Source of the DNA: Aspergillus flavus
Taxonomy: Eukaryota; Ascomycota; Eurotiomycetes; Eurotiales; Aspergillaceae
Direction: 5' to 3'
Assembly (NCBI RefSeq): GCF_009017415.1
Contig: NC_092406.1
Location: 434,001-498,000, forward strand
Length of the DNA stretch: 64,000 nucleotides
Positions 33,288 to 43,200 of this stretch are shown piece by piece (position 1 is the first letter of the stretch; every line of letters begins with the position of its first letter). The position numbers and the translations under genes were made by a program. The notes under the pieces were generated by a model that was given only the letters and a program-made list of their open reading frames with translations, ran no database searches and had not been told where the DNA came from.

Positions 33288-33789
33288 TGTGTGGTGGGAA
33301 TGAGGTGCTAGATGGTTTGCGATTAAGCCTGTACGACTGGAGGCTGATGATATCATGTTTGATTACCTTGCTTTTAGTATCCTTGATTCTAAGACGATAG
33401 ATAAAGTCCATCTTATGGAGTGGCCCGGTGAGGGCCCGAACATCCGTGTGAAGACGCGCGTCTGAGTACGTATCGGACGATGGAGGAAGTACCAAGACTG
33501 CGGAGTAAATGCGGGGAAAGCTTGTTCCCCCACATCCCGGGGTGGTCTAGAGCCAGCCACTCTTCAGAGAGAGAATTGACTTTGTACGTGCCTCTTTTGG
33601 CATGTCTAGTGGCGATATTGAGTGGAGACTCTAACTGCAGCTGAGAGGCCTGAGGTAGAACGCTTGTTTGTCGGTTACAGTACTCCATTCTTAAGATTTG
33701 TTGAGTCAGGGCTAAGTCAGTATAGGCGGCAGAAGCTAGGGTAAAATGAAGAAAGAGATGTTTCATTTAACTAAAATATGAGATTTATT
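33288..33789. promoter_or_regulatory. SDR2 promoter with cluster-like motifs; 3' flank of BBE-like gene
   Basis: GGTGAGGGCCCGA, a one-base-longer variant of the cluster word, lies at 33427-33439, about 140 bp from the SDR2 ATG. CCCCCACATCCCGGGGTGG lies at 33527-33545 and resembles the second cluster word. The far end should contain the polyadenylation region of the BBE-like gene, which ends at 33790. Confidence 0.45.
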
Positions 33790-35278
33790 CTACAATTTCC
33801 ATTCATGTGCATTTGTCAACCCCTGGGTGCCTGAGACATCCCCCTTGTCCAGGTATCCACATATCCTCCCCGTGGGATCCCATTTACGACGAATCTCCAT
33901 CAGACGCTGGGCGTTGTCATCCTCCCAGAACCGAGTTTTTCTCACTTGAAAATCTGAATCTCCCAAATACGCCCCGACTGAATGCCGTTCGACCTTCCGC
34001 ATGATATCCTGAACCCATGTCTGGCATCGGGGATCGTCCTTTTCATCTTCCCACACGGTATACAGCGCGAAATAATGGTCTGACTGCATACTCAACGCCA
34101 TATCGGGAAGCTTCCGACGGCTGCAGGGATTCATTCCAAACCAAAGAGCGAACGATTTCTTATGTGGAAGTGTAGTGAACGCCTCCTCTAGAACAGCGGG
34201 AACATCTGCATCGTCGTGTATGTAAGCATTATCGGCACAATAGCGATGGCGTTCTGGGTTGGCTTTGGCTTGGTTGATGTATTGGTTCTCAAGACTGTCT
34301 TCCTGACAGAACCACTCAACAATAGCCCCTGATGGTCGTGTCTCCTGGGCTGGAGCAAGTGCCTTTTCCGCTTCTTCAGCGGAGGACTTCATGGTGACGA
34401 ACAGAATGAACAGGCATATCTCATCTTGCCCCTCTGGGTACTGAGCCACAGCCGCGATTTCGGTATCATTATCAAAATCAGGCGTAATGGAGATGACCCA
34501 ACGGAAGGCCTCGTGGTAATGTTTTATGGGGTAGACGAAGCCCGATGACCGGAAGCCATTTTTAGGGTACGGCACGAGGTCGAGATGAAACCGGGTCACC
34601 ACGCCCGGGAATCCTGAGGCCTTATGTTAATTCATTTGACTGGAGATAAAATGAATAATGAAACACACCTGGCCCTGCCCCACGAGCAGCCCAATAGAGA
34701 TCACTGTTCTGCTGCGAATTGCAATGCACCAAATCCCCATTGGCTGTCACCACATCTAGAGCGCGAACACGTTCGCAGGCCCATCCCCAGTTCTGCATAC
34801 CTCAAGGTTAGTCGTAAATCATAATGAAATGGGCGAGGGTGGTTCATACTCGGCAATTCCAACCCATTCCGCCCTGAAGGAGGAAGCCACCAATTCCGAC
34901 GTCAGGGCAATGGCCCCCAGGAAACATCAACCCGTACTCTTTGGTCAACACACCATTGATATCCTTTCCTGTCATGCTTGGAGTTGCCCATGCTATTCTT
35001 CTCTTCGCGTCCACTTCAAGGTGCTTGTAGTTGCCCAGGTCGATCAAGATCGAATTGTCACGTACGCTCCACGCAGCCCAGGAATGGCCACCAGAACGAA
35101 TTGCGACGCGACAGTTATTCTCAATGGCCAGCTTCACGGCAGCCACAATGTCATCCTGGCTACTTGCCTTTACCACGGCCAAGGGATACCGTTGAGGGCG
35201 ACGGTGGTTGAAGACGCGGCCCACACGGGCGTCTTCATAGGTGTTTCCATCAGCTGTCTTGCGCCAAATAATCTGCAT
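33790..35278 (-). CDS. BBE-like FAD-linked oxidase (bicovalent flavin)
   Basis: Exons 35278-34850, 34792-34669 and 34613-33790 (introns 57 and 55 nt) give 458 residues. An in-frame stop lies two codons before the ATG at 35278, fixing the start. The FAD_binding_4 domain has RSGGHSWAAW with His65 and GGHCPDVGIGGF with Cys124, the two residues that anchor FAD in berberine-bridge-type enzymes. NWGWACERVRALDVVTANGD is restored by splicing. The C-terminal YLDKGDVSGTQGLTNAHEW differs from the usual BBE NYxD ending. No signal peptide is seen, so it resembles cytosolic members such as 6-hydroxynicotine oxidase. It would oxidise an alcohol, amine or C-C-forming substrate with O2. It is divergent from the MFS gene, sharing a 344-bp promoter. 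Confidence 0.9.
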
Positions 35279-35622
35279 GATGTCTTATTCGAGTTCTATG
35301 TTCGTGACATGGGATCCAGGACATACTAGTCATATTTAACTAGTATCTTCTTGATCCCCCACCCGGGGGTGACCAGTTCATACTCCAGTTTGACCCTCGC
35401 CGGGAATGTGGGGAAGGAGGGCGACCAAAATCAAATCCGTACCCGGTGGGCCCGACGCGTGCCAAAAGGATGAAATTAAGCTCAGTTAGCGGCATTAGTT
35501 TATTTTCTTCCCCCTAAGTCCACGTCTGCTTAAATGCATACCCAATCCCAGCCACGGAGGGAGGCCTTGGGTGGAACGATTATGTATTGTGATTTCTGGT
35601 ACCCTTATGCATAGAATATACG
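35279..35622. promoter_or_regulatory. Bidirectional promoter BBE-like/MFS with both cluster motifs
   Basis: GGTGGGCCCGA, identical to the FMO promoter 11-mer, is at 35445-35455, 167 bp from the BBE-like ATG and 178 bp from the MFS ATG. ACCCGGGGGTG at 35361-35371 is the exact reverse complement of the second FMO word and is preceded by CCCCC, making a CCCCAC CreA-type site. Confidence 0.55.
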
Positions 35623-37430
35623 ATGTCTTCGAAGGCAGTCGATCCCTCTTCAGGTGCCCCTCCAGGGCATAATCTGGGTGACTTGCGTCTGCGACATCAT
35701 GAAACAAACGAGATCATTCTGATTCCGACCCCATCGAACGATCCCCACGACCCACTAAACTGGCAAGCTACCCCAGTTGGCCTCATTAATCGCTATGTTT
35801 ACTTCCCCACATTATATGACTAACAGCCCATGTCCAATGGCTAGGTCGGCGGCATTCCGGTACTATATCGCGGTTCTCGTCTGTCTGGCAGTGCTACTAT
35901 GCAACTTTCTTGCGGCTGGACCAACTGTCGCAATCGAGCAGACAACCATCGATTTCCTTGGTCCGATGGGTTCAAATGCCAGTGCCCACATTGCGCGCGT
36001 CGCCTTTTTCTACAGCACCACTTCCCTCATGCAGGGAGTGGGCATGCTGTTCTGGATGCCTTTGATCATCAAGTTCGGCCGACGGCCCATTTATATTATC
36101 TCGTTTGTTCTCTATGTGGCGACGGGCTTATGGTGTGGGTTTGCGAAAACCTACTCTGTGGAATTGGCAGGCCGAATCATTATGGGACTGGCTGCAGGTG
36201 CAGGGGAATGTCTGGGGCCACTGACAATCACAGACATCTTCTTTCTCCATGAAAGAGGCGCAGCCATGTCGCTCTATACGGCGGCCTTGTCTGTTGGTGT
36301 GGCCGCCGGCATCATAATCGACGGGCTCATCACAATCTCGCTTCACTGGAGATACATCTACTATGTGGCTACTGCATTAATCGGCGGCGTCACTCTGCTC
36401 GTGATTTTCACATTCCCCGAAACCACATTCGATCGTAACAGTGCTCTGGAGCGGGATGCCGCATCAAATCTCTCTGTAGGTGCGCGGACAGCGTCAAAGT
36501 CAGCTGTAACATCCGAACATCACGAAAATGCTGAGCCAGAGACATTACAGATTCGAAAGAAACCTTCATATCTCAGTTCCCTCCGTCTATTCACCGGCAT
36601 CCACACATCCGAGCCTCTGTTCCGCATTTTTCTCAGACCAATCGTGCTGATCATTCTTCCACCCGTACTATGGACATCGCTAGTCTTCGCCGTAACAATT
36701 GGGTTTCTCGTGGCCATAACATCCAATTTCGCCACTGCCTTCTCGACAACCTATGGCTTCGCACCATGGCAATCCGGACTTTGCTTTATCGCCGGCTTAA
36801 TTGGATCCTTGATTGGCATCACCTTCGGCGGCCAGGTATCAGACTGGGTGGCTGATTGGCTAACACGACGCAACGACGGCATCCGGCAACCCGAGATGCG
36901 TCTTCCATCCATTGCTATCGGAGGCGTATGCGCCCCGGCAGCACTAGTACTATACGGTGTCGGGATAAACAACAACCTGCACTGGATAGCCCCGACCATA
37001 GCTCTGGGACTACTAAACTTCGCAATCGTACAAGCTACAAATGTGGCAATGGTGTACGTTATCGACAGCTATAGACCGTCCGTGGGGGAGATAACAGTCT
37101 CCATACTGGCATTCAAAGGTACGTCCAACCTCCACTCAGCACACACACAATCAAGAACACCCCTTCCTCCTCCCCTGGAACTGAAACTGGAACTGATATG
37201 ATATGATACTAGCGGCATTCGGATTCCTCTTATCATTCTACACCAACCCCTGGATCACTTTGGAAGGATACAGCAAGGCGTTTGGAGAAATGGCCTGTAT
37301 CGCTGGTGTCATTATCCTGATTGCCGTGCCGTTTTATTACTGGGGTAGAGCTGTCCGCCATCGAACCTGGAAATGGCGCATCATGGAGAAATACGGCAGA
37401 TGGGGAGCTGATCGTGATGTAGGGGAGTGA
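35623..37430 (+). CDS. MFS transporter (DHA1-like drug/metabolite:H+ antiporter)
   Basis: Exons 35623-35762, 35845-37118 and 37213-37430 give 543 residues. Intron 1 is best read as a GC-AG intron: the donor is GCAAGC after CTAAACTG, with branch-like GACTAAC, and joins NDPHDPLNW to SAAFRYYIAVLVC in frame. No GT donor gives a frame-keeping join. Intron 2 is 94 nt. About twelve hydrophobic segments follow, with a conserved KFGRRPIYI loop between helices 2 and 3 and a central loop around residues 260-315. The N-terminal PHDPLNW signature is common in fungal DHA1 exporters. In a cluster it would export the product or a toxic intermediate, or import the substrate if the cluster is catabolic. Confidence 0.9.
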
Positions 37431-38005
37431 CGGTGCTTATGTGTACTTTCTGTTTGAGGTTTAGGGTTTTGGGACTTGCTTGATGGCATAAGATGTAATA
37501 TCGGACGCAGTGATTCCACACACAAGCGTGTCAGGATCCTCTAGTACCTGTAAGAGCGTATAATGATTCGATTGATGGCTGCATGAAAGGCGCTAATATA
37601 ACCGAGTACAGGACGTGGAGTGAGGTGTTTGTGTCAAATCCCTGAGTTACCCATATCCTGGCCGAATGGCTTCCCACCATGTAAAATACATTATGTAACA
37701 TTAAGAGTAGGGTCCTTATAGGTTCAATAATGACGGTTAATGCCAATTGTAGTCGGTAATATGATGGATTCCACGAGATAAACGAAGACACAAGAATGAA
37801 TTATAGAAAAATGAAAAAAAGGAAACCATCAGAGCGTAAAAAAATGCTGAGAAAGAACGTGAAGTGATAAGGTCCCCGCCTTATTTCATAACCATATCCT
37901 CCCTGACGTATGCATTATCCATATACTTGAACTCCGCATCCTCTTGACGCCTTCACCGACCCATTTGTTTTCATATATACCCCCTTGGGATCCGATATAC
38001 TTTTA
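37431..38005. other. Convergent intergenic region, no gene seen
   Basis: Spacer between the 3' ends of the MFS gene and the protease gene. It marks the likely right border of the cluster. No repeats or gene signals are recognised beyond AT-rich 3' flank sequence. Confidence 0.6.
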
Positions 38006-39121
38006 TCATTCAATTCGTGGAGGACCAGGGCTTGCTGACTTCTTCCCTAGCGGGCTGAGACTAGCTCTGTTCAATGAAAGGTTAGCATAATCACGTCGAT
38101 GCACTTGTTCAGCGACATACGACCTGCGTCGTTCACCTTCCTTTCGGAAGCCATCAATAATCTTGGTCATTTCTTTTCTCCCTCCGCGGGCATCTACTTT
38201 CATTCCGCCGAGACTCATGCTAACTTTCTCGCTGGCGTTCGCAGTCAACAGCCTTTTCAGCAGCAAATGTCGCATACTCAGACACACAAATACACCGCAG
38301 TCGCTACCGTTCTCTTGTACCGGTGAGTCTTGTAGATGAATGAATCGAATGGGTCGGTTGAGTAAAGCGCCAAATTTCATGGTCACCGTCCCGGCTTCCC
38401 GGACGTTTCCAGGAGGAAGTGAATCGTAATGGAATGCTATCCCATCAACAATGGATATGAGAAGCAACGACCAGTGAGTCCCGCCTTCGGCTTCAGTAAC
38501 ATTGCGACAGTCATTAATAGGGAGGAAGACATGCGTTGTCCGCGTGAAGTCGGGTAAGGCCTCGCGGAGTGTGTGCGGATTGGGCGTCTGCAAGATCATG
38601 AACGACATGCTGGGCCGCAGAAGAACAATATTGGATGATTTATAATTGACGAGGAACTCGCGTTCCAAGTATCTGAAGAAATCAGTTTAGGCGATGGTGG
38701 AACAGGCCCAGTCGACTTACTCCTCCCAGAAGGATATGATCTATGATAAATTAGCTAGGATCCATCGGAGGGTGCGATCACACCCACATTATCTGTGAGC
38801 CAGTCATTCTTGAGTGATTGCATATCCTCCCTCGTCACTGTCAAATGTAAGGTCTTCTATTAACCGAGTGCTAAGAGAACCGCAACATACATCGAATGTC
38901 ATAGTCTGTGTGCTCCAGTCTAGTCAGACATTGTCCTTATCAGAGACTAGTGTCAATCAACCATGGACTCACAGCTCAAATATGCATCATCGGGGTTTAA
39001 CTGCTGGAGATAAGCTTTCCGTCATGAATCCGACACGAGAAAAGCCAAGCGACCCAGGACCTACCGTATCACCAAAGCGCTTCATCCTCTTGTGCAACTT
39101 GCCCAATCCGCCATCAAGCAT
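38006..39121 (-). CDS. Ulp1/SENP8-type cysteine protease (deneddylase-like) with micro-exons
   Basis: Six exons give 279 residues: 39121-39065, 39003-38973, 38905-38891 (only 15 nt), 38837-38788, 38740-38721 (20 nt) and 38672-38006. Introns are 61, 67, 53, 47 and 48 nt. The joined N-terminus reads NPDDAYLSYYDIRLTREDMQ then SLKNDWLTDN and ISFWEEYLERE, the conserved start of SENP8-like proteases; no single-exon reading does this. The catalytic set is His124 (GTHWSLLL), Asp141 (YDSL), Gln177 and Cys183 (NGSDCGVFVC). The family removes NEDD8 or SUMO from precursors and conjugates; size and N-terminus favour the NEDD8-specific type. The C-terminus is basic and disordered. The start could instead be the ATG at 39085, shortening the protein by 12 residues. 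Confidence 0.87.
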
Positions 39122-40278
39122 CCTGCCCGTCTTTAGCTTGCGCGATAATCGCGAACCTCAATTGTATTATCTATCCACGAATCTCTTGGGAGGGCGGCAA
39201 TCGGTAGGCTTGCTTCTGCCGAATCGAAGGGCCGTCGTAGAGAGCGGGGAACGATTGCTGTGCATTCGACGGCTACCGGCGCATATATCTGAGCCCTTAT
39301 ATACCTTTTCCGGGGGTGAAACGGTTTGGCTTTATAACTCCTTGTGTGGATTTTCTCTATCGGACGAGGGGAGAATAGTCCGATCCGAAAGATGAAACAA
39401 GTCGTGGTTGCGGGGAGTCGATCAACTTGTTCTGTAGAGGAACAGAGAGGAAACCTGGGAAATGATCCCAACGGGGACGAAACAGCCAATTACCTGGTGT
39501 CGGATAGAGAAGATAGTATCAAAGCAACAGCCGAGTGACAGGCCGTTCCCACCTGTGGTGCACGAGAAGTCGCCCCTTGCGGCGATACGATTGAAGCCGT
39601 TCCGGAATCCCGCGACGTCACTGTGGCTTCGGTTGTGGCTGGTGTACACGTGACGCTTAACTACGGAGTACACAGAAACATCTCTCTTTACTCCTTTGCC
39701 TTACTTCTTATTCTTCTCGTGTGTGATTCATAAAATCGAGGGGAGGTCAGTTGGTTGTACCTTACCTTACCATACCCTCCTACCACTATGAGAAGTAGTT
39801 CGCTACGTTTAGCATTCTGCGTTTACGCATACCACATGTTTACATTTTAACTTCTAGTGCATTGAACAACTAAATCAAGGGGTATCTAAACGTACATTTG
39901 AGTGTCTCTGATAGATTGTGCCTTCAGTAGCACGAGAAACCGTAAACACCTTCGCAAAAGCAGAGAAAAACATATATTTTCCCACACATACCAGATGTTT
40001 CAAAGCAGAATCAAAGCAGATGACCTGATCACAGCCAATAGTTGACTGGTTGCCAGACCACAATAAAAAAAAAATAAACACGGCCCCAAAACTTCATAAC
40101 ACATATCATAAAGAGGAACGTGAAGACCGATAACTCCAGGGCGGCCTTCTATGGAGCGTCGACGTTTTCTGGGTTAGATCCGGTCTAAGACCAACAGACC
40201 CAGCATACCATGACGCTGGAGATCTCCATGCAAGTTGTACAATATTGAAACAAGTAATAATTCCATCAGATAGTGACT
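39122..40278. other. Intergenic, no gene seen
   Basis: Promoter side of the protease gene and 3' flank of the Rho GEF gene. CTACGGAGTA, a word that recurs in this window, is at 39661-39670. Only short unrelated frames are present. Confidence 0.5.
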
Positions 40279-43200
40279 TCAGGTTGAAAGCTTCGCAAAA
40301 TGCTTATTCCAGATCCAGCCGACCTGGTGAGTAGGGTCGTCCTGGTTCTTGGCTAGCCACAGCTCGCCCTTTTCAGCGATGACATCAAAAATTTCTCCGA
40401 CGACGTATGTCAAGTAGGGATACCCGGCTTCTCGTCGGGCACGGTCAATGTTGAATTCATAGATACTAGCAGCAAGGAATAGCACAGCGGGCTCTTTAGG
40501 TGCTTCGTTCTCCTGGGGAGGGTTGTCTTGTGGGTTATCCGACATTGGCATAGCGGACGAGAAAAAGCCGGAGTACCGACCAGGAGAGCTCGGCTGTTCT
40601 TCGGTTGGTTTGTCGCTACTCTCAGAAGGGCCAATGACGTCGACAAGGAATGGAGAATCAAGGCTCAACCGAGGCAGGCTTGGACAAGACTCTCTGTTAG
40701 AGCTGGGCTGAAGTACAGAAGCTGATGAGGAGCCAGTAATCTGTTGCAACATTTGACTCCGGGGTAATTCAATCGAATCTGGTGGAGCGCGACCCGAGAA
40801 AGTTGAATCAGCACGCTTGCGTCCAAGAGAGATTTGGGACTGGCTATCAAGACTTGGCGACTGGAAAGCGTGGCTACCACTGCCAAAATCATGGGAAGCT
40901 TTGGGTGATTCATCCATAGTGGATCCGACGCGAGTACTGGCACTATTGACTGTTGATGGGCGCCGCGGCGAACTAATATTTGCTCCGGTTGGAGGAGTGT
41001 TGAAATTGACAAGGTTGACAGCGTCTGCCAACAACGAGCCGTTGCAGATGCCTAGCGACAGTACCTGTGCCTCAGAGAAGCTGAAATTCGCATTCCAATC
41101 ACCAATCACCTTCTGGATATCGTCCGGGAACGAGTCCACTAGGGGGCAAAGTTTGTCCTGCAAAGTTTTAAACCACGACGTTTGTATATGAACGAAGCTT
41201 TTCAGGCAAGCCTCCATCAATTTGGCGGTAAGAGAGTAGAGTTTCGGAAGTTCATCTTTAAGGGCTTCGTTGAGAGCTACAAACTGCTCTCCTTGCTCGG
41301 TGGTTTTCTTGTCCGGCTTGTCCCCTCGTTCCTTGATGCTCTTGAAGCGGGCATAATCCATAAGGCGTTTGTCGCGCTTTTTCATCACTCTCTGTGGTCC
41401 ATCATGAAGTTTAAGCAATGTGACCATTGGGTCAATGACGCTCTTACGAACGACAGCGATCTGGACATTGTTAGTCATGCTGGATACCAATGCTTCCACA
41501 ATGGATTGTACTTACATGGTTGGGTAGTGCCTCTGTCAATACACCTTGAACAACCGCCCTCAGCTCATCGCATTTGCCTTCAATTTCATGGTAAGCAGTT
41601 GGGGCGACTTTGATAAACTCTTCTATAGCGCTGGTGATTTCGCCCAAGCAGTCTATGGATCCCTGTACTTCACGCGTATACCCCTCCGCATCCCGCATGA
41701 CAACTTGCAATTGAAAGAAATTGTCTCCGAACCTCTGAGACAGAGCATCGTATTCCTTGTCTTCGACCAGATCGGATATGCCAACCTGTTGCTTCAACTT
41801 CTCTGTGCGACGTCCAAATGCCTTTGACAAGCCTGCCCTAACATCAGACTCTTTTCTCTTTCGGCCAACCACTTGCCCCACGACATCTGCACGTTTCTTC
41901 AGCTCGTTTATACGAACAGAGATGTTCGTAACCTCTTCAAGTGCATTAATGAGCGCAGCACGGTCTGGATGATCCTGAGGTGTTGATTCAAGGAGTTCAC
42001 TTAAGAGGAGCGGATATTTCAAGATCCGCTGTACTGGCTTGACGAGCAACGAATCTAGATCCCATGCTGTTGTGAGATCCGATGCCCAGTCCCGACATTC
42101 TTTGAGCCAAATAGCCACTTTCGGGTTCTTCTGCAGGGTCTGAAGTTTCTTATTGGCAGCATCGTGGTTCTTCAAGTAGTCGGCGTAAACCTTCTCCATG
42201 TTTGCTATATGCGCTATGAATGCCTGCCCAATGAAAGTCGCATTATCTTTCTCCAGGTCGGAAGTGCTAGTTTCAGTAGAAGATTCTTGATCCGTCTTCG
42301 TTATAGGATTTCGCGCGTTACGCCGGCTGGTCCACCGTTGGGATTTAGGCATTATATAAACACTTTTCGCTGCCTCCTTAAGAGTGTCCTGGAAAGCCAT
42401 AGAAAATTGCACGACTTGGTCCGAATTTGCAAAGAGCACTTTGACATCTTCTGTGGAGAGGTCTAGGCATGAACTCGAAGTGCCTTTATAAATATCATCG
42501 ACGACTTTCATGTCCCTCCCGAACGTGTATTCGGTATCAACTAATTCCTTTATGACGTGTCGCCGCTTCTTCAGTTGGCGTTGTTCTGGAGTTGGGGACG
42601 CGGTTCGTGGGCGAGGGTGTTCTGAAGTCGAAGGAACCAACGAGGTTGCCGATGAGTCTACTGTCTGTGAGGAAGGTGTCGGCTCAAGTCGCCGGAGAGA
42701 GGAGTCTTCACTGCTATCGGTGCTTTGAACGGGCCCCAGCGGCGCGAAGATGGCGTTCGAAAAGATGTTGGGATGAACCACAGGAATCTGTGGGGGAGGA
42801 TGAACAGTGCTCTCTTGAGTGTCGGAGGGGGGAGCTGGAGGATCATGACGTGGTATAGGAGGCGGTGGGACATCGTCATTATCAAACTCCTGAGGTGGAT
42901 GCACATTGATTGCCAGACCTAGGCCTTCGTCGGCGCCTTTTGGATGTGCGTTGGGGGTCACTAACTGCGATGTTGGGACACCATTATTTCTCCGGCTGTT
43001 GTCAATCGTGGGGTCCTGATGTGCGGATCCTTCATCGACGGCTATCTGCATCCAATCCATTATTGATGGAGACGCATGCTCCCAGTCGTCACGTAAAAAC
43101 AAGCTTGCGGGATGTCGCATCCGTTCTGAGGGTTGGATACGGTCAGTTTCCGTTATTAGAACAGGATCATCCGTCAGACTATCATTTCTCCCTTCGTTCC

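Noticed and set aside
22147..37430. Calling the cluster a classical secondary-metabolite cluster
   Set aside because: No PKS, NRPS, terpene cyclase, DMATS or other scaffold enzyme was found, so that label is not supported by the sequence.
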